Below, in pieces: positions 1-11,451 of a stretch of DNA of 64,000 nt. The notes under the pieces were generated by a model. The model saw only the letters and a list, made by a program, of their open reading frames with translations. It was not told the origin of the DNA and did no database searches. The DNA lies in assembly GCA_032821775.1 (NCBI GenBank), contig JAVLRN010000013.1:372001-436000 (forward strand), written 5' to 3'. Position 1 is the first letter of the stretch; each line of letters begins with the position of its first letter. This DNA is from Sanguinoderma infundibulare (lineage: Eukaryota > Basidiomycota > Agaricomycetes > Polyporales > Polyporaceae). The translations under genes and the position numbers were made by a program.

Positions 1-1055
1 CGATACTATCGGAACGAGGATCAAGTCGGGCAAGCCGTCCGGCAGAGTGGTGTTCCCAGAGAAGAGGTCTTCGTCAGTGAGTTCCCACCTGCCGTGCCGG
101 ACGGGAGCCGTGCTGACACTGGTGCAGCCAGCAAGGTTTACGATAACGAGTGCGGTTACGAGAGCACGCTTCGTGCGGTGGACGATTCCCTGAAGAAGTT
201 CGGATACGGTGAGGCGATCTAAGGTGCTGGCGTGGACCAGGAGCTAACTTGTGCATTGATGGACGTGCTAGATTACTTCGACCTGTACCTGATCCATAGC
301 CCCCTTTCCGGGAAAGAGAGACGACTTGAGAGCTGGCGTGCACTCGTCGATGCAAAGAACGCGGGGAAGATCAAGTCGATTGGCGTGTCGAACTAGTCAG
401 TGCCTTACGCTCCCTCGCGTTTCGCGGTCTTGAGGGTACTTATGATGCCTTTCGTTCGTTCGTTGCAGCTCGGGGAGACACATCGACGAGATACGAGCTG
501 CTGGAATGGAGCTCCCGGCCGTGAACCAGATTGAGGCATGTAACTCGCCTGACGTCCTTGGTGGACTCATAGCTCATTTTCCACCATTGTCTCTCAGCTC
601 CACCCATTCTGTCAGCAGCGGCCCATCATAAAATACTGCGAAGAGCAAGGAATCGTCGTGCAAGCATACTCTCCGTTGGTCCGAGGCCGACTCGACGACC
701 GCGTCCTCCAGCGGCTAGCGAAACAGGTACTACTCGGCATCAGGCTGGTCCACCCTGTTTCCATGTGCTCACTAGTCAAAACACACAGTATAACAAAGAT
801 GCGGCCCAAGTCGCCATCCGGTGGTCCCTTCAGCACGGGTACGAGACTTTCTGTTGGCGCATCCGGACGACCGAGGCTTACCGCGACACGCATCGTAGAT
901 TCGTGCCACTTCCGAAGTCTGCTAACCCTGAGCGTGTTCTCTCGAACTCGCAGGTGTACGATTTCGAGCTGAGCGAGGAGGACGTGGCTGCTCTGGATGC
1001 TTTGGACAAGGGCAAGGAAGGTGCCGTCACCTGGAACCCTGTCGATGCGCCCTGA
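1..1055 (+). CDS. Aldo/keto reductase, 5'-truncated by the window edge
   Basis: NAD(P)H-dependent reductase of the aldo/keto reductase superfamily, probably cytosolic and acting on carbonyl substrates that cannot be named from sequence. The visible part starts inside the barrel at YYRNEDQVG and continues through SKVYDNECGYEST, DLYLIHSP, GKIKSIGVSN, RHIDEIRAAG, AYSPLVRGR and FVPLPKSANPERV, the family's usual order of cofactor- and substrate-side motifs. Seven exons (1-76, 128-208, 272-395, 469-535, 598-726, 789-838, 899-1055) give 227 residues with no internal stop. Five introns are GT-AG; the one at 536-597 appears to be GC-AG, because only that junction restores the expected Gln-Ile-Glu-Leu-His-Pro-Phe sequence. 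The first catalytic Asp region lies upstream of the window. The next gene downstream is a P450 on the same strand, but with its own promoter. Confidence 0.9.
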
Positions 1056-1111
1056 GGCGTGGGCCTCGTTGGGACCTTCTCGGTCGTATACGTTGTTTCA
1101 CTTCTAGGTTC

Positions 1112-1176
1112 TCGAAGCGAAATCATTTCATTGAATTGGTACAAGGCCGTTCGAAACGCGCCCGGACAAAGAGGCC
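1112..1176. repeat. 65-bp dispersed repeat, copy a
   Basis: This 65-bp stretch matches 6704-6768 in the same orientation without gaps at 60 of 65 positions by my count. Weaker similarity continues for about 60 bp on the right side in both places. It lies just after the aldo/keto reductase stop codon, so it may be part of a 3' untranslated region that was duplicated. It has no recognisable transposon ends. Confidence 0.7.
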
Positions 1177-1652
1177 CAACTGAGCGTCCGACTCGGACCC
1201 CTTATACATGGTTTTCAGGCCCACCTCGCAGGACCCTACATGTGTAAGTATTTCCTCGCTTGTTGACTTTAAAGTTCAGTTACTGACCGGAGTGGGGCTT
1301 ACGCGGTGCACCGGCAGCGCGTTCGCAGTCAGAGAAAACAAAATCCAGATTGGGTAAAAATAACAATGCCCGTGTTTCCCGGATCTACTCGGCCAACGGT
1401 CCCGACGGCCCTCGTAGTATTTCAGACTGGAACAGTTATGCTCATCGTTCCTAGGGTTTGTACGCACTCACGATGGACGTTTCGTGAGAGACCCTGCCTT
1501 GTGATCCCTCTTCGTATGTCTTTTCCGACTGTCGCGGAGGCATCGCGGGATCGCAGTACTGCATTGACCGCTTGGCGACGGATTTCGGGACGTACCCGCC
1601 ACGTAAAGGGATTACCTCAGCGGTCCGTCTCTCTATGCTCGTCGGAACCTAA

Positions 1653-1658
1653 TATAAG
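1653..1658 (+). promoter_or_regulatory. TATA-like box of the P450 gene
   Basis: TATAAG lies 63 bp before the P450 start codon at 1721, a plausible distance for a fungal core promoter with a short leader. Position and sequence are the only evidence. Confidence 0.35.
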
Positions 1659-1720
1659 GGGGTACTTGGCTTTACGACGCCCTCGGAGTCTCCTGTCGCA
1701 TTCACGATTCTGTCTCACTG

Positions 1721-4090
1721 ATGGCTCAACTTGCGCTGCTAGTCGCGTCTGGCATTTTCTTGCATCTAGTATGGCGTCTCATGCGAAACTACTTTGTGCG
1801 ATCTCCCTTGGACAAGATACCGGGCCCTCCTTCTGGCTCAATCTTGGCAGGTGCGTGGCGATTTTCGTGTACTTACGGACACACGGGAGCTGACAAGCGA
1901 TATGGTGGCAGGGAACATGCTCCAGATGATCGCACATAACAGCTGGAGCTTCATCGATAACCTCATCCACGCTTATGGGCCGGTTTCCAAGTTCCACAGT
2001 TTCCTCGGTGTAGGTTCTCACTTTGCCTAAAATCTTGGATGGCGTTCGACGCTTCTTTACCAGGCACGATGGTTGCACGTTTACGACCCGAAGGCTTTGC
2101 ACAGCATCTACATCAAGGACCAAGATAATTTTATCAGGGGAAGGCGAGCGATTAGGTAGGTCCCGTCTCTATTGGTGCACATCGGCAGCTTTCAATTGTT
2201 TGGACAGCTTGTCACGCTTGATCATCGGACCGGGTCTGCTTGGAACGTTCGGCCCGCGTCACAAGAAGCAGCGCAAGATGCTCAACCCTGTGTTCTCGGG
2301 AGCGCACATGCGCAACCTGACGCCGTTGTTCTACGACGTCGCCAGCAAGGTGAGGCGCTGCTCCAACTTCTACCCGCAGTCTTCCGTGATCGTCCGACCG
2401 TTGTAGCTTCGGATCGCCATCGAAACGCGCGTCAAGGATGGGCCCAAGGATCTGGACATCCTTGGATGGATGGGGCGCACCGCGCTCGAGCTCGTCGGTC
2501 AAGGGGGTCTGGGGTATCACTTCGATCCTCTCACAGCAGACTCGTACGATGAGTTCACGGAAGCGGTCAAGACATTCGTGTCAGTCATCCGTCACTAGCC
2601 CGTCCTCTGAGTGTGGGCTGATTATGAGCGCGCGTCCTTTTTAGCCCCACCTTGAACGATTTGCCTTGGGTTCGAGTGTTCGTGCCATACCTCTCATACT
2701 TTGGGCCAGCCTGGTTCCGCCGCTTCCTCCTCGACCTCGTTCCTATCAAGACAATCCAGCGCGCGAAGAACGTTGTAGATACCGTGAGCAGGCGAACGAA
2801 GGAGATATACCTCGCGAAGAAGTCTGCGATCGAGCGGGGTGATACCGATTTGTTGCACGCCGTTGGAGAGGGCAAGGATGTGATGAGTATCCTTCGTGAG
2901 TCCGACATCCAACCATTTCTGTTCGTCACATCCATTTTGACCATGATCGTGATAGTGAGAGAAAACATGAAGGCATCCGCGGAGGACAGACTTCCCGATG
3001 AAGAGGTCCTCGCGCAGATGGGGTACGTTCTTCAAGCTGTATTCGATGCATGCCGTTCTCAACTGATCCATGCCCCTCTGCGAGCGCAGAACGTTCATCA
3101 TTGCTGGCGTCGATACAACGTCGAACGCACTCTCGCGCACGCTGCACCTGCTTTCCCAGAACCAGGACGTCCAAACCACACTCCGCGCCGAGCTCCATGC
3201 GGCACAGGAGCAGTATGGCAGGGACATCCCGTACGACGAGCTCTGCGCGTTGCCGTACCTCGACGCGGTCTGTCGCGAGACGCTCAGGCTGTGAGTCTCT
3301 TTCTGCAGCTGCCCTCCTGCTCTGCGTTGTTTAGCTAATTTACAACGTACATAGACACGCACCGGTCAACCTATCCAGCAGAGAGTACGCGTTTCATTGT
3401 TCGCCCCCCGATGACCCGAAGTGAACTGATGTATTTTCCGCTTGTAGAGCCAAGATCGACACCGTCCTCCCGCTCTCAGAGCCCTTGCGCTGCACAGACG
3501 GGACGGTTTTGACCGAGCTTCCTGTCCCGAAGGGGACGATCTTGTTCCTCAACCTCCGTGGGTGCAACACCTACAAGGCTCTGTGGGGCGAGGACGCGCT
3601 GGAGTGGAAGCCGGAGCGTTGGCTCCAACCGCTTCCGAAGGCTGTCGAGGAGGCTCGCATCCCTGGCATCTACGCGAATCAGTAAGTTCAGCCGCGCTCG
3701 CTGTGCTGCTGTCCTTCCTGACGTGATCCGTTCGACAGGATGACGTTCATCAGCGGCGGACACGCGTGCATGTGCGTTCCCTCCTAATGTCTTCGTCGGT
3801 GGGGTCTCAACTAACGTGTCGGTCGCGGCATCTACATAGCGGTTTCAAATTCTCTCAGCTCGAAATGAGTAAGGCTTCTCCGCTTCCCGTCAGACCTGCC
3901 GGTGCACCTCTTACTGACCTTCGCGCGATCTGCAGAGGTCGTGCTCTCCATCTTGGCGTCCAACTTCAAGTTCGAGCTCTCCGAGGAGAAGCCGATCGTG
4001 TGGAACTTCGCTGGCATCGCGTACCCGACCACCAGCCACGAGTCCTCGAAGCCCGAGATGACCCTCAGGGTCAGTCTCGCGCCTCGCTGA
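1721..4090 (+). CDS. Cytochrome P450 monooxygenase
   Basis: Heme-thiolate monooxygenase, probably anchored in the ER membrane and fed electrons by cytochrome P450 reductase. The ATG at 1721 begins a hydrophobic helix (LALLVASGIFLHLVW) followed by the proline hinge IPGPPSG. Later come the C-helix region GPRHKKQRKMLNPVF, the I-helix oxygen-activating motif AGVDTT, the K-helix ETLR (ExxR) and the heme loop FISGGHACIGFKFS with its Cys ligand; an intron at 3772-3839 splits that loop. About a dozen short introns interrupt the gene. Most junctions (for example 1851-1911) are clear, but the exon around 2110-2230 is less certain. The last codons read MTLRVSLAPR before the stop; an alternative extra 3' intron is possible. 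The sequence looks like a basidiomycete-specific family, but I do not assign a CYP number or substrate. No defect was seen. Confidence 0.85.
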
Positions 4091-4517
4091 ACGGCGTAGC
4101 CGCAGTTTACGTCATATATCGTACAGCGTTCTCTCCCTTTTGTGTTTCGGTTCGCGAGCAATCAGATGGCCACTACTCACTGTAACCAGATTAGGAAAAA
4201 AAAGGATTTACTCAACGAGCAGTTTGCACATCTCAGAGGCCTACTAATCCCGTACGACAAATCGGATTGTAGTACAGGCTGAACTTGAGACATGTAATGC
4301 GCGCGGCATCATACGGTGGAGCGGAGGCCACTTCATCTTGCCTCGTCCTTTTTTCCTCTCTTTCTTAACTAATTAAGAAAAAGAAAAAAAAAAAGAGCAG
4401 GGTAAGGACAAGTCTGGACACGCACCCCCCCAAATTTCATGTTCAAGGCACTACTCGGGCTACAACACAACGGTATTCAGCGACACGCGGAGTCAACTGG
4501 CAGATGCGTTCCCCCTA
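4091..4517. other. Intergenic, shared 3' side of two convergent genes
   Basis: No gene is seen. The stretch holds an AT-rich, A-tract-bearing segment near 4365-4395 and probably carries the 3' ends of the P450 and the DUF6697 transcripts, which run toward each other. Confidence 0.5.
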
Positions 4518-6520
4518 TCATAACCTTTCCGCCAAATGGCGTAAGAAACCTTCATTAAACCCTATGCACACCATTCGCCACACGTGCATGCGCTAGTATC
4601 GGGGAGCAGACGCAGCAGTCAGTCAGCAACACAGATGGACTTGAAGCAAAGAGACAGACGTGGAGACTCACCTCGTGCCCATTATCGTATGCCTTGATGA
4701 CGTCTTCGGCCGCCAACGTGCCCTTGAAACTTGAACCATTCCTGGTATCGCTGAGCGCCGCCGTGGTCTCTTCAGCCGTCGGTTCACGCATCTTGTCGCG
4801 GCGGGTCATGATGCGGAAACGGATCTCCTTGTACTGCGCCTGGTCCAGGATGTCGTTTGCCCACTTTTTTCTGACCTACACGGCCCCACCGACGCCCCGG
4901 CGCGCAAGTCAACAGATGCACGAGTTGGAGTGTACGCCCTGGAACGGCCGCCAAGGCAGACGGAAAGAGACACTCACCCGTGGCGTCAAAGCCTTGTACT
5001 CATCTGTCGACAACGGCTGGGCTTCCGCTAGTATATATTCGCCCACGTACCGGTACCGAGCGCAGTAGAGCGCAGAGAAGACCGTCTGGACGCCTCCCTT
5101 CCACTGCGGCCTCTGGTTCGCGTGGATGTACAGCCCTGGCTTGCCCGGACCGCACGGACACCACGGCTGGTTCGTGCGCGCGGGATAGAAGAGGTCGTGG
5201 CCGTCGGCCGTCGACACGCAAGTGAAGTTCGGAGAGCCGCCAAAGATCTCGCATAGCTGCTTGCGGCTCGCGCGTTTGTTGAGGATGGAGGTGTCGGAGA
5301 ATTTGACGTCGAAGACGGGGATCTCGCACACGCGGTCGACGGCGTCTGCGCTAGCTTTGGTTTCCGAGTCAGAGCTTTCATCTGGACCCGCCGAGGTATC
5401 CGGGCCAGTTGGTCCGGAGGCGGGTGGAGGACCTGAGGGCTGCCGGCTCGCAGACACATTCACATGCTGAAATTCGCGAGTCAGCGTCCCGTACTATGTT
5501 AAGCCCGCACAGACTCACGCCCCTACGCTTAGAGTCGCCGTCGCCGGCGGGCTCATCTTCACTGAGCATCCCGGGGCGTTGTTCGAGGCTCGAGCTGTTC
5601 TGCAAACCTGGCGCATCGGAGACTGTGGTTGGAGATGGCGACGTCGTGTCGAACCCTACGAGCCTTCGCCGCGACCACGAGCGGATCGGTATGTCAAAGT
5701 ACGACACGTCCCGTGAATGCGAGCGGAGATCCTGCGCCGCTGGGTCTGCGGGCAGAGGTTGTGCAGACTCGTATCTCTCCCATTTCGTCTCCGTGACACC
5801 TGATGGACCCGCCCGGCTGGGCTCGCGTTGCGTAGACGAGTGCGGAGGGGCCTTGGAGAACGCGCGTCTCTTCTCCGCACTCAACTTGGGGACAAGGACG
5901 TAAGCGACAGACTTCTGCCGCTTGCGAGGGTTGGAAGGGGTGACATGGATCCTGGACCAGGGGTGGGGATCTGGCGATGGTTCCGGATCAGCTGCGATCT
6001 TGCGTTTTGTCGAGTCTGCCTGTAGTCCCAAGTCAGTCCGATGCAGCCGGAGCCGTGGCCACAACACAAAGCGCTTACTTACCACGATACCACCGCGAGG
6101 GGGTGGTGTCGACGGAGGACCTCCGATGTCTAGGCTACGGACTTGGTGCTCCAGGGAGACGGACTGGGGGATGCTCCCGGGATTCGAGCGTGGGGGCGTG
6201 TTCAACGCCAGCGCTCCGCCGGACACATCACGTTGCTGATCCCCACGATCCCAGGTCAGCGCGTCACCGAAGCTCAGCAGAACGCCGAAACGTACTTCTG
6301 CCGAAGTCGACGATGATGAACCTACATTATTCCGGACTGCTCGTTGCTTCGCGAGGAGTTCTTTGAGGTGCACGTTTTCCGCTCGAAGGTGGACGTTCTC
6401 CGCCTGGAGCTTTCCGGTCTGAACCGCCTGGGATTCGTAGTCTTGTTTATAGTGTTGGACGATGATCTCCAGTCTTCGTGCGTTATCGTCTGTGGGAGGG
6501 ATCATGTTGAGTTGTCTCAT
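4518..6520 (-). CDS. DUF6697-type protein with N-terminal coiled coil
   Basis: Uncharacterised protein of a family I know from Agaricomycetes (DUF6697). Five exons (6520-6083, 6019-5519, 5466-4978, 4875-4672, 4592-4518) join in frame to 568 residues. Residues about 10-65 form a heptad-rich coiled coil (KLQAENVHLRAENVHLKELL); a long disordered Ser/Pro/Arg region follows. The C-terminal globular domain starts near EIFGGSPNFTCVS and includes PWCPCGPGKPGLY, TVFSALYCARYRYVGEY, KKWANDILDQ and a closing Trp-rich piece, VWRMVCIGFNEGF. I chose the ATG at 6520; a TTG just before it is in frame but is unlikely to be used. The protein may be nuclear because of its basic clusters, which is inference. No function is known to me. 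Confidence 0.8.
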
Positions 6521-7194
6521 CAACAGCGGGAGGAGTCAACTGCAACCGAGAGTTACAGGCCACCAACCGACCGTGAGCAGGGAAGCTGCGGCAGCTGCAG
6601 CGTCGCGTGCTCCCTTGTCTCGCCCTCTTTGGTCGTTCTCGACTGACGTCCCGTCCGTACATATACTATAGTGGGTTAGCTCGAAATGAGCGAGTCCAGA
6701 TTTTCGAAGCGAAATCATTACGTTGAATTGGTACAAGGCGGTTCGAAACGCGCCTGGACAAAGAAGCCTAGCGGAGCAGATTACATTCACCTCGGGGTCC
6801 GAGCACACTACGCATGATTTTCAGGACCACCCTCAGGCTTTATCCTAAATGTGGAATTAGGTTACAGGTATGGATGTGTATCTCGGAATCGGTCTCGCTC
6901 CGTGCAACTGGGTATCACCGTGACAGTGAGAATGGTTGGTGCACGTGTCAATGAACCGAACGTGTGTGCTTTGATATATAGACGCACTAATAAATGAGGC
7001 ATTCCATGTATTGAAGCCGCACAGTTGAGAACTACAGTGCCACCTTCGCCGAGGTAATGTCACCGCCAGTGTATAATTAAGTGTCAAATAGGTAAGCCAG
7101 GCGCTTCTCCATTGAGGGAACGAACGACACCGCCACTGCCAGCGATTGATCTCTCTCGGAGCGACATTGTACTCATCCTGCAATTGACCACGAA
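6521..7194. other. Divergent intergenic region holding repeat copy b
   Basis: This spacer separates the DUF6697 gene (minus) from the F-box-like gene (plus), so it should contain both promoters. Its only recognisable content is the 65-bp repeat at 6704-6768. From about 7150 it becomes similar to the 5' flank of the second F-box-like gene near 21.66 kb. Confidence 0.5.
6704..6768. repeat. 65-bp dispersed repeat, copy b
   Basis: This is the second copy of the repeat at 1112-1176, same orientation, 60 of 65 bases shared, ungapped. It sits upstream of two divergent genes, unlike copy a, which follows a stop codon. Function unknown. Confidence 0.7.
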
Positions 7195-9009
7195 ATGGAA
7201 ACCGGTGATTACGTCCTATTAGCAATGACTTTACTGAAACACTGACATCAGGGCTTCAACATCACCCGATCCAAGTTGCGGCACCCCGGCTTAACTGGGA
7301 TGTGCTGCGCGAGACCTGTGATGTCCTCACAGATCCTGCCGATATCCTCTCGCTCTCTTGCACTTGCACCGCATTGCGTACAAGGGCCATGCAGAACTTC
7401 CTCAGCATTCGTCCGATTGTCCTCGAAGACGTCGAGTCGACACGCAGCATCTACAATCTCATATTCGCCGACAAAACCCATCGCGCACCTCACGTACGAG
7501 CTCTCGAGATCACTATCTGCAGCATCGAGACGGAAGAGCACGACTTGGCCTCCATGGTTGCAGGCTGGCTGCTCGCCATCATCACTTGCGCGGATAATCT
7601 CGAAAGCCTTCACATCCCGCAGCTTGATGAAGTCACCGCCTTCTTCGACGAACTAGATCCTAGGCTTCGCCCTGCTCTGGGGCGTTTCACCACATTGCGA
7701 ACCCTCTCTATTCAAGGTCGCGAAGATCGTCGGGCGACTGAGTTGATTAGGAGCATCCATTCGCCGCTCAAGGTTCTCCGTGCCCACCTCGGGATTGAGC
7801 ATAACCGCTATAAATTGATCCGTCTCGCAGCTATGACCGCGCCTTTCGCACCCACGCTCGAGGTGATCGATCTGGATCATCTGTATCTCTGCTCTAGCGA
7901 AAATGTTTCGCAAATCCCTCAGCATCCTGCACTCCGATCGTTGACAGCTCGCACCCTCTCAGGTCTTCCGCAACTACGCGACCTGTTCTCCATCTTTCCC
8001 GTCCTCAGCGATACCTTTTCCTTCCTTGAGTGCCGACGGGATCCGGAATACGAGATGTCCGTGGACGTTATCCAATCCTTCCGGGACGAGAATATGAGGG
8101 CTCAGGGAGCGCACTCCTGGCTGCGCCTTGACCACCTCCTGTGCGACAAGATCGTCTACTTTGCGCTCGCCCTCAGGTGCCCAATCAGGCGCCTCACCAT
8201 CCACGAGTCGGGCTATTTCCAGGAGAGGAAGGATTTCGTGACGATCCCGTTGCGCGAGAACCCTCCGGCGCAGCTCACTCTCTTCATATCCTTGCGGGGA
8301 GGCCCGTCTTTCTTTAACGGACTATTCCCCCCCGAACTTGCTGGGACGTTGACCCACCTGTGTCTCGTACTTTGCTATTCCGTCCATGGCAACCCCGCAC
8401 CGGGCGATTTGTGCCAGTGGGACGCACTGATGGTACGTGCTCTGCCACCCCACTTCCTGTCGTTTGCCAAGATCGTACCGAAGTCGCGCACGCTGACAGT
8501 CGACGTTCCCCAGGACGCCCTCATACCTTCCATCGCGCACCTCCGCATCAGGTACTTCCGTCTGATCGTCGAGAGCCACGTCCATGCCGGCAGTCGCGAC
8601 GAGATGTCCGAGGACGACCTGGGCGCGGGGGTGCGTTCCGTCTCCGAGATGCCGTTCGGACCAGTAGCGTCGAGGCTCGTGTCGTCGATGCCGTCGTTGG
8701 AATATGTGTTTTTGATGACGACCGGCTACTGGATGCTCTTCACGGAGGACGGGGACCCGGACGACGAAAATTCATACGATTGGCACACGGACAAAGCATT
8801 CCAGGTCTCTCGCAACTCGCCCGATGATGCTGAGATGGTAGAGCTGAGCGAAGAGGCCTCGGATGCGCTGCTTGTTCGGGAGGAGCTGCTGTGTCTCATC
8901 GACGAACCCGAGGTAATTTCTTGTGCTTTTAGGAATTGGGTCATACGCTGACTAGCAGCTCTCTGCTTCCTTCCATGCGCAGGACCGGGAGGCGATGACC
9001 TTTTATTGA
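7195..9009 (+). CDS. F-box-like protein, copy 1 of an inverted pair
   Basis: Probable substrate-binding subunit of an SCF ubiquitin ligase. The N-terminal stretch LNWDVLRETCDVLTDPADIL and LSLSCTCTALRTRAM has the pattern of an F-box; the remaining ~480 residues look like the degenerate leucine-rich repeats of basidiomycete F-box proteins (LESLHIPQLDEVTAF, LRTLSIQG). Four exons (7195-7204, 7252-8432, 8514-8912, 8983-9009) give 538 residues. The start is chosen by comparison with copy 2: a short first exon ending in Glu-Thr, then a 47-nt intron, joins the same Gly-Leu-Gln-His-His. Exon 2 is 1181 nt in both copies and both share the last three intron positions. Without that first intron the first in-frame ATG is 7389, inside the F-box. 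An ATG at 7225 is out of frame. Confidence 0.75.
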
Positions 9010-9204
9010 AGGCGCTTTCTGCTTACACCTGCAGTTCTGCCTAATTGCAGGAGGTTCGCTATTTTCCGTGATGCATGTCCCAATTAAATTCCTCCCGAAC
9101 CACAATTGTCCATAGAGTGATACGTGAATCGCGGTCAATACTGTATGAACTGCAATGCGAAGAACAGCTGTTAAGCTCTGCATTCTATATTTTTGCCGGC
9201 TCTG

Positions 9205-9490
9205 TGTCGCTCACAGTCGAGTTCAGACCGCTGTCGTATCCTCCATCACATGTTGGCAGGTAAGTTCGTCCGTCGTACGGGTCAACTTCCTGCACACTGT
9301 GACATGAACATGTACACTACCTCGGAACTGCAATGCGGTCCATCGCGTCCACGCTCGCCTCGTCCATCTCATCGTTCGACCATGTGTTGCTGGCGACGAC
9401 TGGCTGAAAACCGCTGACGAAACATTGGTCATGATCACCCTCTCTTCGTCCCAATTCCGAATCACCGGGATCTCCCCACATCGCCCGATA
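9205..9490 (+). pseudogene. Decayed fragment of the F-box-like gene
   Basis: This segment aligns with the third exon of the preceding gene (about 8490-8820). The clearest part, around 9321-9411, reads ASTLASSISSFDHVLLATTG, which parallels VASRLVSSMPSLEYVFLMTTG of the intact copy and then hits a stop. DNA similarity continues on both sides with gaps. It is a third, degenerate family member in tandem with copy 1. No start, F-box or open frame survives. Confidence 0.6.
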
Positions 9491-9980
9491 TCCCGGTATA
9501 TCGCAGTCATTATGTCCATCGGAACTGCTTACTCACTGCAGTCATAAAGTCATATTCCAAACCTGCCGCGGCCCACCGTCATGAGGAATCGCGCTCTTCG
9601 TCTATTCGTCTTTGAGGATCCGCCCGTCCATAGACTCTCACCTGGGTCAACTACGCAACAACCGGTCCAATGCCTTGTCGTGCCTGTGGATATCCCAGGG
9701 GGTGGTCCTCACCAATCCCCTATTCTCTGGCGGCTTGCTATCGTCCGGCAGTCTAACACTTGGTAAGCTTCTTTCGGGGGTGCCGACCATATGACCAACA
9801 CCTCTTCTCATTGTCGCTGCGTCGAGCAGAGGGGGGCGCACTTTCGCTGGCGCAGACTCGTTCCTCGGTGTGCTTAAATGGCCAGGCCTGTTCATCCCAC
9901 CTACCCCCACAACCAGTTCACTCACTCGTCCACGGCCAGCGCACGCGTTAGCCTTCCACTCCGGATCAACTTCGAGAAAC

Positions 9981-10877
9981 ATGTCTCACGGAAAACAGTT
10001 CACCCTCTACACCCACACCACCGGCCCCAACGGCTGGTACGTCCTATCCCTCCTACCTCACATTGGTTTCATCGACATGCGCTGACCTCCGGGTCCATAT
10101 CCCGTTTTCGCCACAGGAAAGTCGCTTTCGTGCTCGAAGAGCTGGGGCTCTCCTTCGAGTCCGTCTACCTCGACTTCGAAGCGGGCGAGCACAAGAAGGC
10201 GCCCTACACCGATCTCAACCCGAACGGCCGCGTCCCGACGCTCATCGACCACCACAACGGCGACTACACGATCTGGGAGTCGGACGCCATCCTTCTCTAC
10301 CTCGTCGACAAGTACGACACCGAGAAGCGGCTGATACTCACGGATGACAAGGAGAAGTACAGCCTCATCCAGTGGCTGTTCTTCCAGAGCTCCGGCCAGG
10401 GGTGCGTATCCGCTTTCCACACCAGAATTCACGCGCACATGGGATCCAGCTGAAAGCCACGCCGCGTTTGCAGCCCGTACTTCGGCCAGGCGGTTTGGTT
10501 TATGATATACCATCCCGAGAGGATCCCCTCCGCGGTTGAGCGCTACCAGAAGGAGGCTCTCCGCGTCCTCTCTGTGCTCGATGCGGTCCTGTCTAAGCCC
10601 AAGAACAACGGCTGGCTCGTCGGCGGGAAGCCCACCATCGCCGACCTGTTGTTTGTCACGTGGAACCGAGTTGCCATCACCCTCACGGTCAAGGACGACG
10701 CGGACGTCGCGAAGGAGTGTCCTGTTTTCTACGCGTGAGTGTCCTTTCAATTCGTTCGATTGATTTCCGGGCAGGAGTGGCTGACGAGGATGGGTCGATG
10801 GCAGGTGGCACCAGAAGTTGATGGCGCGCGAGGCGGTGAAGGAGACGTTCGCGATCCAGGCCTCGCTGATGAAGTAG
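9981..10877 (+). CDS. Glutathione S-transferase, Ure2p-like
   Basis: Conjugates glutathione to electrophiles or reduces peroxides; presumably cytosolic. Four exons (9981-10036, 10117-10401, 10474-10734, 10805-10877) give 224 residues, the normal size. The N-terminal thioredoxin-like domain shows GPNGWKVAFVLEELGLSFE, then NPNGRVPTLIDH with the conserved cis-Pro, and the glutathione-binding TIWESDAILLYLVDKYD. The C-terminal helical domain contains the N-capping motif region GGKPTIADLLFVTW. The Gly-Pro-Asn-Gly start and Glu-Ser-Asp in place of a tyrosine-type active site fit the fungal Ure2p-like class. All introns are GT-AG. A long minus-strand open frame over this gene is a shadow. Confidence 0.92.
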
Positions 10878-10974
10878 GCGATGATTAACTTGAGGGCTGC
10901 ATCTGAGGGAGGCGTGACTAGCCGCTCCTTACTCTCCAGAGTAGCGTCGATCACGAGCGTCCAGCTGAATATCT

Positions 10975-11176
10975 GTGTGTGGCCACGAGGGTCATGCCCT
11001 GCGGTACATAGACCAAGCCAGTGCCCGCCACCGTGCGCAGTGTTTGGAAACGGATATGGGTTCGCCGCGTCGTCTAGGCTTGAGCGCCGCGTGAAACTCA
11101 TATAGCGAGATTGCCGAGTTTCCAGCAGAATCGGTACGGTGCGTGGCCCGCCCCAGTTCTGAGATAATGAGCGCAT
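10975..11176 (-). pseudogene. Copy of exon 1 of a J-domain gene
   Basis: Read on the minus strand from an ATG at 11176, this DNA matches exon 1 of the J-domain gene at 31137-31347. It shares MRSLS, LLETRQ, ANPYPFPNT and, after a one-base frame change, PQG followed by a region equivalent to the exon end. Similarity also covers about 25 bp before the ATG. It stops close to the exon boundary and no J-domain follows. It is therefore an isolated, frameshifted copy of a mitochondrial-type targeting exon. Confidence 0.65.
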
Positions 11177-11451
11177 GGTGGTCCAAAACATAGTCGAAAG
11201 CAGTGGTCACTATGGCACTTACTGTTGTATTTATGGAGAACTTGTGTTCGTTGGTTCGAGCATGACTCATGAATATTTTTTTGAAAATTTCTCCATAGTA
11301 TTTCAAAATACATACAAGCATCCTATGTGATTACTTCATGTCCAAAAACTTATCTATGGAGGCTGGGCGGGAGGTAATAGGACGGGGGCGACAGGAAAGG
11401 AACGCGGGCGGCTGAGGAAGGGGTCACGCGGCGGAGGGGCTGGGCGTCTCT

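Noticed and set aside
7225..7245. One-base deletion destroying the start of F-box copy 1
   Set aside because: At first the ATG at 7225 seemed frameshifted relative to copy 2, but both copies have a conserved short 5' intron that makes the true start lie upstream, so no defect is needed.
10058..11191. 377-codon minus-strand open frame across the GST gene
   Set aside because: It is antisense to well supported GST exons and contains no family features in that part; only its first ~70 codons match the J-domain exon copy, which is annotated separately.
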